Shown piece after piece: positions 15,477 to 23,791 of a stretch of 59,884 nucleotides of DNA. Below the pieces are notes generated by a model. It saw only the letters and a program-made list of their open reading frames with translations, had not been told where the DNA came from and did no database searches. The stretch is from Candidatus Binataceae bacterium (lineage in GTDB: Bacteria > Desulfobacterota > Binatia > Binatales > Binataceae): the NCBI GenBank assembly GCA_035508495.1, contig DATJMX010000076.1:1-59884 (forward strand). The letters are read 5' to 3'. Position 1 is the stretch's first letter. Each line of letters opens with the position of its first letter. Made by a program: the position numbers and the translations under genes.

Positions 15477-16928
15477 GTGAAAATCGCAATCATTGCTGCT
15501 GAGATTTCTCCCTGGGCCAAAGTCGGCGGACTTGCCGACGTAATCAGCGCGCTGCCTGCTGCGCTCAAATCGATCGGCGCCGATCCGGTCGTTATCGTTC
15601 CCGGCTACAAGGCGATACTTGATCGCGTCGGCACCAAGACCGTCGCGCGCGGCCAGAGCGTTAAGCTCGACGGCGAGCGCGAGGAATTCGCGATCCTCGA
15701 AACGACCGACGCGCGTGGCGTGACGATTCGGCTCATCGATCACGCGGGATTCTTCGGCCGCAGCGAGATCTACGGCGCCGAGGGCCGCGACTATCCCGAC
15801 AATCTGCGCCGCTTCATCTTCTTCAGCCGCGCCGCGCTGGTCGCAGCCGCGATGCTCGCGCCGGACGTGATTCATGCCCACGACTGGCATGCCGCGGCGG
15901 CGCCGATCATCATGCGCGCCGATCCCGAGATGCGCTCGCGCTTTGCCAGGACGCTCTCGGTGTTCACTATTCACAACCTCGCCTTCCAGGGCCTCGGCAC
16001 CCGCGCTGATTTCGCGCTGCTCGATGTCGCCCCCGAGTACTACACGAAGGATCTCGAGTTTTACGATCGGCTGAACCTGATGAAGGGCGCCATTCGCCTC
16101 GCCGATGCAGTCTCCACCGTGAGCCCGACCTACGCGCGCGAAGTGACTTCCGGACCCGAGCTCGGCTTCGGCCTCGAGGGCGTACTGCGCGAAAAAGAAG
16201 ACCGCTTTCACGGCATTCTTAACGGCGCCGACTACGAAGAATGGAACCCGGCTGCCGATCCCGATCTCGCCGCGCCGTACTCCGCCGCCGATCCGAGTGG
16301 CAAGGCTGCCTGCAAGCGCCACCTCCGCGAGAGAGCGGGCCTGCCGCATAAGGAAACGACCCCGCTCATCGGGATGGTCTCGCGGATGACGACGCAGAAG
16401 GGCTTCGACCTGCTGCGCGACGCGATCGACGACCTGATGTGGCTCGACCTGCAACTTGTGATGCTCGCGGCTGGGGAGCCGGGAATGGAAGCATTCTTTC
16501 GCGCGGCGGAGCGGCGCTATCGCGATCGGCTGCGGGTGATGGTCGAGTTCAACAGCGCCTCGGCGCATCGCGTGCAGGCGGGCAGCGACGCCTTCCTGAT
16601 GCCGTCGCGGTTCGAGCCGTGCGGCCTCACGCAAATGTACGCGCTGCGCTACGGCACGGCGCCAATCGTGCGCGCGACGGGCGGCCTTTGCGACACGGTC
16701 AGCGAGTTCGATCCTGCATCGGGAACCGGCAACGGCTTCGTCTTCAAAGACTACGTTGCGGCCGATCTTATTGCGGCGGTGATTCGGACCTTGAACGTCT
16801 ATCGCGACCAACCGAAATGGCGACGCCTGATGGCGAACGCGTTCGCCGCAGATTTTTCATGGGAGCATGCCGCGCACGTTTATCTCGACTGGTTCGAAAA
16901 GCTCCGCCGCGAATTAAATTTCAGCTAG
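15477..16928 (+). CDS. glgA: Glycogen synthase (ADP-glucose type)
   Basis: The 483-aa GT5 enzyme has the diagnostic N-terminal KVGGLADVISALP (Lys15 contacts ADP-glucose), HAHDWHAAAAPI and TIHNLAFQG. The C-terminal nucleotide site is PSRFEPCGLTQMYALRYGTAPIVRATGGL. It transfers glucose from ADP-glucose to the glycogen chain. GTG at 15477 places residue 1 directly before KIAIIAAEISPW, the family start; an upstream ATG at 15426 would add an untypical tail. It follows lon by 118 bp and precedes rnhA by 10 bp. No glgB/C/P is in the window. Confidence 0.92.
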   Translation: MKIAIIAAEISPWAKVGGLADVISALPAALKSIGADPVVIVPGYKAILDRVGTKTVARGQSVKLDGEREEFAILETTDARGVTIRLIDHAGFFGRSEIYGAEGRDYPDNLRRFIFFSRAALVAAAMLAPDVIHAHDWHAAAAPIIMRADPEMRSRFARTLSVFTIHNLAFQGLGTRADFALLDVAPEYYTKDLEFYDRLNLMKGAIRLADAVSTVSPTYAREVTSGPELGFGLEGVLREKEDRFHGILNGADYEEWNPAADPDLAAPYSAADPSGKAACKRHLRERAGLPHKETTPLIGMVSRMTTQKGFDLLRDAIDDLMWLDLQLVMLAAGEPGMEAFFRAAERRYRDRLRVMVEFNSASAHRVQAGSDAFLMPSRFEPCGLTQMYALRYGTAPIVRATGGLCDTVSEFDPASGTGNGFVFKDYVAADLIAAVIRTLNVYRDQPKWRRLMANAFAADFSWEHAAHVYLDWFEKLRRELNFS

Positions 16929-16938
16929 ACTCGCGCGC

Positions 16939-17358
16939 ATGCCAAGCGAGGATCGAATCGTCATCTATGCCGACGGCTCCTGCCTCGGCAACCCCGGCCC
17001 CGGCGGATGGGGAGTGCTCCTCATCGCGCCCGACGGCTCGCGAAAAGAACTCAACGGCCACGATCCGACGACGACCAACAATCGGATGGAGATATTGGCC
17101 GCCGTCGAAGGGCTGCGCGCGACCGCGCCAGGCTCAAGCGTCGTGCTGCGCAGCGACAGCCAGTACGTCATCAACACGATGAAGCTCGGATGGAAGCGCA
17201 ACAAGAATCACGACCTGTGGAAGCTGCTCGACGACGAGCAGGCGCGGCGCCGCGTGACGTTCGAATGGGTGCGCGGTCACAACGGCGATCGCTTCAACGA
17301 TCGCGCCGACGAGCTCGCCGTGATGGGCTCGAACCGCAAGTTCGTCGGCAGTAGCTAA
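16939..17358 (+). CDS. rnhA: Ribonuclease HI
   Basis: The 139-aa protein has the RNase H carboxylates: Asp12 in YADGSCLGNPGPGGWG, Glu51 in TTNNRMEILAAVEGL, Asp73 in RSDSQYVINTM and Asp124 in RADELA, plus His114 in WVRGHNGD. The length is slightly below E. coli RnhA (155 aa), with a short C-terminus. It cleaves the RNA strand of RNA-DNA hybrids. It probably shares a transcript with glgA and is convergent with the methyltransferase gene 6 bp on. Confidence 0.94.
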   Translation: MPSEDRIVIYADGSCLGNPGPGGWGVLLIAPDGSRKELNGHDPTTTNNRMEILAAVEGLRATAPGSSVVLRSDSQYVINTMKLGWKRNKNHDLWKLLDDEQARRRVTFEWVRGHNGDRFNDRADELAVMGSNRKFVGSS

Positions 17359-17363
17359 AAGAC

Positions 17364-18140
17364 TCACCAGATATTGGGAAACATCGCGTCGGTTCGGCGC
17401 ATGTAGAGCTCGTACTCCTCGCCGAACGTTGCGAGCATCGCCTTTTCCTCGTCGAGGATCTGCCGCCGCAGCGACAGCCACGCGATGATCACGGTCAGGG
17501 TGAAGGTGATCGGCGCGCCATAGACGAGTGGCCATCCAATCAGGATGAGGAACGCGCCAAGGAACGTCGGGTGGCGGATGTAGCGGAAGAGCCACGTTTG
17601 CACCAGCACAGGACGTCCGCCCTGAGAGGTAGTGAGAAATCCGAGCTGGACTCGTGCGGAGAGCGCCGTCCAGAGGCCGACGAGCGCGAAGAGCAACCCC
17701 AGCGCAACCGACCAGTGCGGCGCGCGGCCTTGATATATGTATGTGCGCTCGAATGCTGCGCCAGCGAACATCACGAGCAGCGGGAGTTGATTTGTAATCC
17801 TCCGTGAGAGCTCCTCGCGCGCCGGGCTTTCGTGGAATTCCTCGCGGATCATGAGGTCCGCGTATCGATAGCCGGCATATGCCACCAGGTAGCCGAGAAT
17901 CAAGCGGTGTTCTACGAAGTAGTCGGTGATACCGAGCCCGAGCGCGATAGCACCGATGACTGCGATCAGCAGTATCGTGAGCTCGCCCGCTCTCAGCACG
18001 ATATCGCGCGCGAAGAACCTCTGCTTGGGCTGCATAGCCGCATGCAGAGGCTCCGCTACAGGCTCAGGGCGGGGAGCCTCGAGACTGCCGGTGCTTCTCT
18101 CCGGCGGCGGAGGTGAGGGGGATGAGTCGTCAGGCGTCAT
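17364..18140 (-). CDS. Isoprenylcysteine carboxyl methyltransferase (ICMT)-like membrane protein
   Basis: The 258-aa protein has a Pro-rich cytosolic N-terminus, then about five membrane spans (starting near residues 50, 75, 128, 150 and 195). The C-terminal RYIRHPTFLGAFLILIGWP, then EEKAMLATFGEEYELYMRRT, form the SAM-binding RHPxxxG/ExxLxxxFGxEYxxY pattern of the ICMT/PEMT superfamily. Bacterial members methylate small lipophilic or isoprenoid substrates that are rarely known. It is convergent with rnhA. Confidence 0.8.
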   Translation of the reverse strand: MTPDDSSPSPPPPERSTGSLEAPRPEPVAEPLHAAMQPKQRFFARDIVLRAGELTILLIAVIGAIALGLGITDYFVEHRLILGYLVAYAGYRYADLMIREEFHESPAREELSRRITNQLPLLVMFAGAAFERTYIYQGRAPHWSVALGLLFALVGLWTALSARVQLGFLTTSQGGRPVLVQTWLFRYIRHPTFLGAFLILIGWPLVYGAPITFTLTVIIAWLSLRRQILDEEKAMLATFGEEYELYMRRTDAMFPNIW

Positions 18141-18444
18141 TCGCCGGGTCTCCGATGCAGCTTAATGGGATGGGTGCAGGAACACTGCTGCAGCAAACTG
18201 CGCATTCAGATTCTTGCAGTATTCTGCAAAATGAGAAATCCAACGAATCATTACCTTCGACGTAATTTGCGTCTCGCAAACCGCGAAGATTGATAAAAGC
18301 TATATATTCGTTGATATTTATGTCCGGCATGAAAAGCAGACCGCGAGTTGAATCGCCGCCGGGCCCTCGGAAAATGAGAGATTTCGGCTGGCACTGGCCT
18401 TGCTCTACTCCAAACCAACGAACGTTGAACGGAGGGTTAGGACA
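18141..18444. other. Divergent intergenic region before small membrane-protein genes
   Basis: This 304-bp AT-richer gap separates the minus-strand ICMT-like gene and the plus-strand small gene at 18445. An inverted repeat TTGCAG-TATT-CTGCAA (18214-18229) lies in it and may be an operator. A minus-strand reading that covers it is the antisense of the small gene and is rejected. The promoter of the small genes should be here, but I cannot fix it. Confidence 0.45.
18214..18229. repeat. Inverted repeat TTGCAG-N4-CTGCAA
   Basis: A perfect 6+4+6 palindrome 74 bp from the ICMT-like start and 216 bp from the small-protein start. It is a candidate operator for one of the divergent genes. Confidence 0.3.
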
Positions 18445-18618
18445 ATGGCAGCATCTACCAATCAAACTCAAATCGGACGCATCGCGAACGAACTGCAGAC
18501 CAAGGCTTCCGAGGGAACTCGGGTTGCGCAGAGCAGCTTGATCAACGAACTGCCGGGCGCGATGTTCGCGGCACTCACGCTCTTCTACGTCGTGAGCTCG
18601 CTGGTCCACCTGATCTAA
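18445..18618 (+). CDS. Small single-span membrane protein, copy 1 (57 aa)
   Basis: The 57-aa product has a polar N-terminal half (about residues 1-33, rich in Thr, Gln, Ser and Glu) and one C-terminal hydrophobic span with NELPGAMFAALTLFYVVSSL at residues 34-53. ATG at 18445 follows GGAGG by 10 nt. A paralogue lies 57 bp downstream with the same layout and the conserved pattern NELPxAxFxxxTxxYxVSSL. I do not recognise the family. The preserved NELP and YxVSSL blocks in both copies argue for a real gene. Predicted inner-membrane protein, C-tail-anchor type. Confidence 0.72.
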   Translation: MAASTNQTQIGRIANELQTKASEGTRVAQSSLINELPGAMFAALTLFYVVSSLVHLI

Positions 18619-18628
18619 CTCCAACAAC

Positions 18629-18664
18629 AACATTGAAACTTTCGGCAACCTTGAAACTTTCGGG
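18629..18664 (+). repeat. Two tandem 18-bp repeats in front of second small gene
   Basis: 18629-18646 and 18647-18664 match at 16 of 18 positions, each containing TTGAAACTTTCGG. The second unit runs into the GGGAGG ribosome site of the gene at 18676. They may be a regulatory or RNA-structure element, or a trace of the duplication that made the gene pair. Confidence 0.6.
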
Positions 18665-18675
18665 AGGATACTAAG

Positions 18676-18852
18676 ATGAACGCTACCACCAATGAAGCAA
18701 GACTTGCAGGGCTGAATCAGACCGCGACGCTGGTTGCGGAGAGCGAATCGGCTCGCCTCGTAAACTACAACGTGCTCAACGAGCTGCCGGTCGCGATCTT
18801 CGGCATCATCACCATCGCGTACATCGTGAGCTCGCTGTTGGCCCTCGCGTGA
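18676..18852 (+). CDS. Small single-span membrane protein, copy 2 (58 aa)
   Basis: The 58-aa paralogue of the gene at 18445 has a polar N-terminus with Thr/Asn/Glu (MNATTNEARLAGLNQT) and a C-terminal span NELPVAIFGIITIAYIVSSL. The ribosome site GGGAGGA lies 8 nt before the ATG. The 3' 44 bp overlap, in antisense, the end of the CopD-like gene on the other strand (18809-19435). The spacing and shared motif suggest both proteins act together, possibly as a heteromeric membrane assembly; function unknown. Confidence 0.72.
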   Translation: MNATTNEARLAGLNQTATLVAESESARLVNYNVLNELPVAIFGIITIAYIVSSLLALA

Positions 18853-19435
18853 TAGACGATGGTGCCACCGCGTACGCGCATGAATACGAATGCAGCGCGG
18901 CGCGGTTGGAGGCGATGGCGGTGAAACCGATCGCCCGCCTCACCATCGTGAGCGAAACGAGAATAATCGCCGCCGTGAGAATGATCGTGGTCCAGCACAT
19001 CGCGCGAATCCTGCCGAGCATCGAATCAATCTGCTCTGCGGTGAAGGCTGGACCATCGCCGTGGGCGGCCACCTCTTCCTGACGCCCGATCCTGAAAGCC
19101 AGGCCGAAGGTGATGTAGGTCTGGATGAAAATCAAAAGAAACGCGAGTCCGAGCTTGATCGCCAGCGGCTTCCCGAGCTGCGCGAAGTAGTCGAACTTCA
19201 TCGACGCCTTGAGATCGGTCAGGCGCATCGCGCCGGTGATCACGACGATGCCGAGCACGCCAATCGTAAACGGATTGTAGAAGCGAAAGCCTGCGATCAG
19301 CGCGCGGCGCCGCGATGCTTCATCGGGGGCCGAGGCCGCGGCAGGCAGCAACATGTAGAGCACGGCGAATTGCGCACCGAAGTACGCCGCCATCGCCAGC
19401 ACGTGTAGCCACTCGAGCCCAACCGCCCCGCTCAC
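18809..19435 (-). CDS. CopD-like four-span membrane protein
   Basis: The 208-aa protein opens LEWLHVLAMAAYFGAQFAVLY, as in the copper-resistance CopD/DUF2269-type membrane family. Spans lie near 8-30, 55-75, 88-110 and 147-170, with a loop containing an AEQIDSMLGRIR helix. Invariant His/Gly near the first span is typical. Copper transport itself is not shown. The last 45 residues are Ser/Arg-rich and poorly conserved in character, and their codons overlap the small gene on the plus strand by 44 bp. The native protein may once have ended earlier. It lies 12 bp downstream of the beta-glucosidase gene. Confidence 0.6.
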   Translation of the reverse strand: MSGAVGLEWLHVLAMAAYFGAQFAVLYMLLPAAASAPDEASRRRALIAGFRFYNPFTIGVLGIVVITGAMRLTDLKASMKFDYFAQLGKPLAIKLGLAFLLIFIQTYITFGLAFRIGRQEEVAAHGDGPAFTAEQIDSMLGRIRAMCWTTIILTAAIILVSLTMVRRAIGFTAIASNRAALHSYSCAYAVAPSSITRGPTASSRCTRW

Positions 19436-19447
19436 GCTGCTCTCGTA

Positions 19448-20806
19448 CTATGTTGCGGGAACGAAGTCGAGCGCGTTTGACGATGCGACCTCGGCGAACC
19501 AGCGGCCGCTGTCCTTGACGATTCGCTGCTGGCTCGCGAAATCGCACCATACGATCCCGAAGCGCTGGGCGAATCCTTCGGCCCATTCGAAGTTGTCGGT
19601 GAGCGTCCAGGTGAAGTAGCCGCGCACGTCGGCGCCTGCCTGGATCGATCGCCACAGCTCGGCCAGGTATCCGCGCATGAACTCGATTCGCCGCCCGTCG
19701 TGCACGCGGCCGTCGCCGTTGGGGCCGTCGCTATAGGAGCATCCGTTCTCCGTGATGTAAATCGGCACGCCTGGATATTTCCTGGCGACGTGCAGCACCA
19801 TCTCGGAGAGCGACTTGGGATAAACCTCCCATCCGAACTCCGTGAGCGCCGTCGTCTCGGGACTGACGTGGCGCACGCCGAGCGTCTGCTTGTGGGGAGC
19901 GCTCTCGATGATCGTGCGGAAGTAGAGATTGATACCGATGAAATCGAGCGGCGCATGCATCGCCGCGAAATCCTCGGGGCGCGGCTCGATGCGATCGAGG
20001 GGAGAGCCTTTGTATTTCAGATCCGGATATTGCCCGCGCATCACGGTGTCCAGGAACCAGTAATTGTTGAACAGGTTCCATCGCTCGGCGGCGGCGCGAT
20101 CGTCGTCGGACTCCGTGAAGGGATGGACCGACGACATGCTGAACGCGGTGCCGACCTGATCGGGCTTGTGCCGCGACTCGCGCAGCGCTCGCACTCCAAG
20201 TCCCTGCGCGACATTGACGACGTGCGCAGCCATCGCAGCGTCGTGGGGATTGTGCCGCCCCGGCGCATGAATCCCGGCGAGATAGCCGAAGACCGTGAAG
20301 ATCCACGGCTCGTTGAACACCATCCAGTTCTTCACGCGATCGCCAAACGCGTCGGCGCAAATCGCCGCGTAGTCGCGAAAACGCTCGGCTAGATCGCGAT
20401 TGGGCCACCCGCCGATGTCCTCGAGCTTCTGCGGCAGGTCCCAATGATAAAGCGTCACCCAGGGTTGGATGCCGTTTTCGAGCAGCGTGTCGAAGACGCG
20501 TTTGTAAAAGTCGATGCCCTTCGAGTTTACGTGGCCGTGCCCGTCGGGCTGGATTCGCGGCCATGACAGCGAGATGCGCGAGGCGTTGAGACCGAGCTGC
20601 TTCTGAATCGCGATGTCGTGCTGATAGCGATGGTAGAAATCGCAGGCGACGTCGCCGCTCCATCCGTGCTTGATCTTGCCCGGAGTGTGCGAGAAGCGAT
20701 CCCAGATCGATTCGCCTTTGCCGTCTTCGTTCCAGGCGCCCTCAATCTGGTACGACGCGCTGGCAGTGCCCCAGAGAAATCCCTGCGGAAAGGTCAACTT
20801 CGCCAT
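19448..20806 (-). CDS. GH1 family beta-glucosidase
   Basis: The 452-aa protein has the complete GH1 (beta/alpha)8 barrel. It begins with FPQGFLWGTASASYQIEGAWNEDGKG, the acid/base Glu166 is in FNEPW, the nucleophile Glu353 is in YITENG, and the +1/-1 sugar contacts include HWDLP and WTLTDNFEWAEGF. The length is normal (about 450 aa). There is no signal peptide, so it acts in the cytosol on imported beta-glucosides such as cellobiose. No sugar transporter adjoins it. Confidence 0.95.
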   Translation of the reverse strand: MAKLTFPQGFLWGTASASYQIEGAWNEDGKGESIWDRFSHTPGKIKHGWSGDVACDFYHRYQHDIAIQKQLGLNASRISLSWPRIQPDGHGHVNSKGIDFYKRVFDTLLENGIQPWVTLYHWDLPQKLEDIGGWPNRDLAERFRDYAAICADAFGDRVKNWMVFNEPWIFTVFGYLAGIHAPGRHNPHDAAMAAHVVNVAQGLGVRALRESRHKPDQVGTAFSMSSVHPFTESDDDRAAAERWNLFNNYWFLDTVMRGQYPDLKYKGSPLDRIEPRPEDFAAMHAPLDFIGINLYFRTIIESAPHKQTLGVRHVSPETTALTEFGWEVYPKSLSEMVLHVARKYPGVPIYITENGCSYSDGPNGDGRVHDGRRIEFMRGYLAELWRSIQAGADVRGYFTWTLTDNFEWAEGFAQRFGIVWCDFASQQRIVKDSGRWFAEVASSNALDFVPAT

Positions 20807-20973
20807 AAGCGGCCTTTGTTATCATATTGTTAAAAATGACGCGATGGCCCCGGCGATGGGAGTGCCTAAATGAGTCCAACCATAGGCAAGAAGCGTTTTT
20901 GCACTCACCGCGCGGCGGACATACGATTTTATAAGCATCCGCACGAAACTGCGGAAATCGCAAACAGGAGCAT

Positions 20974-21621
20974 GTGTCAGCCGTGCGATTTGCGCCTGCC
21001 GCCTGCAAGAATCAAAACTTCAAGACGTACCCGTGCCTCCGCATCGTCTTGCTGATCGCGTTCGAGGCCGCCCTCGCCGCAACGATCGCTGGATGCACAA
21101 CCCAGGTTCCATACAACCCCGGACCGCCACCTCCAGAGCCTCAGGCTTACGTTCCCAAGCCGCCGCCGACTCCAGTCGTCTCCACCACAGGTCGCGCTCA
21201 TTCCGAACGAGCCTCGTATTACGGCGGTGAGCTCGCGGGGCACGTGACCAAGAGTGGCGAGACTTACGATCCTGATTCGCTGACCGCCGCTTCGAAGCAT
21301 CTGCCGATCGGGTCATACGCCAAGGTCACGAACCCGACGACGGGCAAATCCGTGGTCGTGCGCATCAACGATCGCGGCCCGCACGTGAGAGGCCGCACGC
21401 TCGATTTGTCTGAGCGCGCCGCCAAGGACCTCGGGCTGACGCACAAAGGTGTCGCGCGCGTGAAAGTCGCGCGCATCAGCCCGAACACCGTAAAAGCCGA
21501 ACATCATCGAGCCGCGAGCGCCTCGCCGACGAGCGTTTCGACGTCAGGCACGGATACTGGCTTAACAACTTCCGGTTCGAGCGCCGTGACAGGCACGAAG
21601 GACGCGTCGGCTAGCCCATAG
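20974..21621 (+). CDS. rlpA: RlpA-like lipoprotein (septal ring lytic transglycosylase family)
   Basis: The 215-aa protein has a signal peptide with lipobox ATIAGC (Cys41), a Pro-rich spacer and a double-psi beta-barrel (about 78-158). The barrel has SERASYYGGELAGHVTKSGE, LTAASKHLPIGSYAKVTNP and VVVRINDRGPHVRGRTLDLS; the catalytic Asp of RlpA is expected in INDRGP. The Ser/Thr-rich tail replaces the SPOR domain found in E. coli RlpA, so septal targeting by SPOR is absent. GTG at 20974 has AGGAG 4 nt upstream. It cleaves naked glycan strands in characterised relatives. Confidence 0.85.
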   Translation: MSAVRFAPAACKNQNFKTYPCLRIVLLIAFEAALAATIAGCTTQVPYNPGPPPPEPQAYVPKPPPTPVVSTTGRAHSERASYYGGELAGHVTKSGETYDPDSLTAASKHLPIGSYAKVTNPTTGKSVVVRINDRGPHVRGRTLDLSERAAKDLGLTHKGVARVKVARISPNTVKAEHHRAASASPTSVSTSGTDTGLTTSGSSAVTGTKDASASP

Positions 21622-21622
21622 C

Positions 21623-22624
21623 TTACGCGATCGCGACGAGATCGTACGCGGCGGGCAGCTTTTCGGCGATCGATGCGACCGCGACGCAATCGTGCGACGA
21701 GCGCAGCACCGTGCCGTCGTTGCATACGCCGAAAAATCCGCCTAGTTCCGGATCGGGACGCAGCCGCATCAGCATCGCGCGACCGAAGCCTTGCTCATAC
21801 GGCAGGGGCTCGAAATGCATTCCGTGATCGTCGCTACGATAAAGCATCGCATCCGCACCTACGGGACCTGACCAAGTCGGTGGCGGGCCTGCCGCGGCGG
21901 CAGTCAGTATCGCCTCGGTATCGCCGTCGTGCACGAGCAACGGGACCGGATATCCGCGCCTGATGCCGTCGCCGATCCGTGCCCAACTACCGCCGGCATT
22001 GGTGGAGAGATAAAAACCGCCGCCGGTCGTCGCATACAGGCGCCGCGAATCGCGCGGGTCAACAGCGACGGTGTGAATATCGTGATAGAGCCCCTCGTTG
22101 AGCGACTCGAACGAGGCGCCCGCGTTGCGCGTGCGAAAGATCCCGCCTTCTTCGACGCCGACATACATCACACTTGGATCGTGTGGATCGAATGTGATCG
22201 AGCGCACGTGCGGAATATGCGGTGGCGGCGGAAACGTCCACCGGTCGCGGCCGGGGATCTTCAGGAAGCCTGCGGACTCCTTGAAGCTGCGTCCGCGATC
22301 GTCGCTGCGAAAGAGCCGCGCATGCGAGCTTCCGGCCCATACTTGATCCTTCACCGCCGGCGAGGCCGCGACGGCCCAGATTTCCTCTTCGCGCGCGAGC
22401 GGCGGCGTGATGTCCGTCCACGATCGGCCGCCGTCGAGCGAACGCGCGAGCGTGCCCTTGCCTCGCACAGCCTCAGTCGAGCCAGCGTAGATCACCGAGC
22501 GATCGGCGCAATCCTGCGTCATGCACCACACGCCCGACGGATCGGCGAGCACCATCAGCGGGGTGGCGCCGCGCGACGGATCGAGAATCACAATGCCCTT
22601 GGATGTGCCGATGCAGAGCCGCAT
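21623..22624 (-). CDS. BNR/sortilin-type beta-propeller protein
   Basis: The 333-aa protein is built of repeats with Asp-box (BNR) motifs: SLDGGRSWTDI, SDDRGRSFKES, TRNAGASFESL, STNAGGSWARI and SDDHGMHFEPL. These alternate with DPRDSRRLYA-type strands, forming a six- or seven-bladed propeller like the sortilin/YCF48 group. No signal peptide or catalytic residues are evident, so it may be a binding protein. The frame extends to 22723, but ATG at 22624 begins LCIGTSKGIVIL, a proper first blade. It is convergent with rlpA with 1 bp between stops. Confidence 0.78.
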   Translation of the reverse strand: MRLCIGTSKGIVILDPSRGATPLMVLADPSGVWCMTQDCADRSVIYAGSTEAVRGKGTLARSLDGGRSWTDITPPLAREEEIWAVAASPAVKDQVWAGSSHARLFRSDDRGRSFKESAGFLKIPGRDRWTFPPPPHIPHVRSITFDPHDPSVMYVGVEEGGIFRTRNAGASFESLNEGLYHDIHTVAVDPRDSRRLYATTGGGFYLSTNAGGSWARIGDGIRRGYPVPLLVHDGDTEAILTAAAAGPPPTWSGPVGADAMLYRSDDHGMHFEPLPYEQGFGRAMLMRLRPDPELGGFFGVCNDGTVLRSSHDCVAVASIAEKLPAAYDLVAIA

Positions 22625-22753
22625 CGTAAACCACCTCGCCCCAGCTTGACCGCTTCCACGCGGCCGATTCCGAGATGACCCTGCCGACCGCCCCACCTGC
22701 GGGCGATCGTAGCGCAAAGTCAATCGGCGCGACAGAAGGCGCGCGCGGCGCGA

Positions 22754-23674
22754 TCAGGAGAGGCGCGCGCCGACCTGGATCTCGCCCGCCGCAGCGAGCT
22801 CCGCCGGCACCACCTTCTTCGGATTCGGATCGATTCGCGCACGCTTGACGACGAGGGTTCCGCCGCCTAGCGCGATTCTCATCGTCTTGTCATCGATCGA
22901 TATGATCGTGCCTGGCGCAGCGTCTGACGGGGTTGCGTCGAAAGATGCGTCATAAAGCCGGATACGCTTACCGTCGATGCTCGCGAACGCACCGGGCTGC
23001 GGATCGCATCCGCGCACCAGGTTGAAGACCTCGCGCGCCGGCTTTGAAAAATCGATGCCCGCGTGCTCGTCGCGGCAGGGCGCCTCATAGGTCGCGTGGC
23101 TCTCGTCCTGGATGGTTACGGGCGCGCGCCCCGACTTGATCAGATCGACCGCCTCGATCATCGCCTCGATTCCCATCGGAAAGAGCGTGTTGAAGTAGAT
23201 CGAGCCAACGGTGTCACTGTCGGTGACCGGCACCCGCTTCTGAATCAGGATCGGACCGGTGTCGATTCCCTTGTCGGGCCAGAACCAGGTGATTCCTGTC
23301 TCGGCGTCACCAGATATCAACGCCCAGTTAATCGCGCTCGCTCCGCGATGGCGCGGCAGGAGCGAGGGATGAAAGCAGATCGACTTGAACTTGGGCTGAT
23401 AGAGGATTCGTTCGGGAACGATCAGCGTGACGAACGCGAGAATCGCGAGGTCCGCATCGAGCGCCTTGAACTCCCCGTACGCCGCATCGGTCTTGAACGA
23501 CTTGGGCTGGCTGAGCGGCAGGCCAAGCTCGCGCGCCTTGCCCGTGAGCGCATCGGGCCTGCCTGCGGCGGAATCAGGCGGCGCAAAGACGTGCACGATT
23601 TCTTCGCCGTGCTTAACCAGTGCTTCCAGTGCTTTCTCGGCGAACGCCGCCTGCCCGAGCAATGCGATGCGCAA
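22754..23674 (-). CDS. Formyltransferase-family protein resembling the hydrolase domain of 10-formyl-THF dehydrogenase
   Basis: The 306-aa protein has a formyl_trans_N domain (1-200) and a formyl_trans_C domain (210-305). Its motif FHPSLLPRHRGASAINWALI matches the N-domain of ALDH1L1-type 10-formyltetrahydrofolate dehydrogenase more closely than Fmt, which usually has HxSLLPRWRGAAPI. The catalytic Asn/His/Asp set of the family is represented by His in the HPSLLP motif and Asp in DKGIDTGPILIQ; the usual Asn appears replaced by His/Phe. TTG at 23674 was chosen because GGAGG lies 8 nt upstream and it begins LRIALLGQAAFAEK. It may release formate from, or use, 10-formyl-THF. It is divergent from the phosphodiesterase gene. 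Confidence 0.75.
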   Translation of the reverse strand: MRIALLGQAAFAEKALEALVKHGEEIVHVFAPPDSAAGRPDALTGKARELGLPLSQPKSFKTDAAYGEFKALDADLAILAFVTLIVPERILYQPKFKSICFHPSLLPRHRGASAINWALISGDAETGITWFWPDKGIDTGPILIQKRVPVTDSDTVGSIYFNTLFPMGIEAMIEAVDLIKSGRAPVTIQDESHATYEAPCRDEHAGIDFSKPAREVFNLVRGCDPQPGAFASIDGKRIRLYDASFDATPSDAAPGTIISIDDKTMRIALGGGTLVVKRARIDPNPKKVVPAELAAAGEIQVGARLS

Positions 23675-23759
23675 TATCGTGCCCTCCGCTTCCGCCTCGC
23701 ACGCTACCAAATCGAACCAGCGGGTGCACGAACCCGCGCAAGCGGAGTACGATTGACAG

Positions 23760-23781
23760 CTTAACGCCACCGCGAGTTAAG
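23760..23781. repeat. Inverted repeat CTTAAC-N10-GTTAAG in divergent promoter region
   Basis: A 6+10+6 inverted repeat lies directly before the phosphodiesterase start and next to a TTGACA box (23753-23758). The site geometry suits a dimeric repressor. A matching -10 is poor, so the promoter itself is not claimed. Confidence 0.3.
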
Positions 23782-23791
23782 TGCCTTGAAC

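Noticed and set aside
15366..16811. 481-codon minus-strand frame opposite glgA
   Set aside because: Antisense shadow with no conserved pattern; typical for high-GC DNA.
18130..18648. Minus-strand frame of 172 codons across the intergenic region
   Set aside because: It is the antisense of the small membrane-protein gene at 18445 and has no protein-like pattern.
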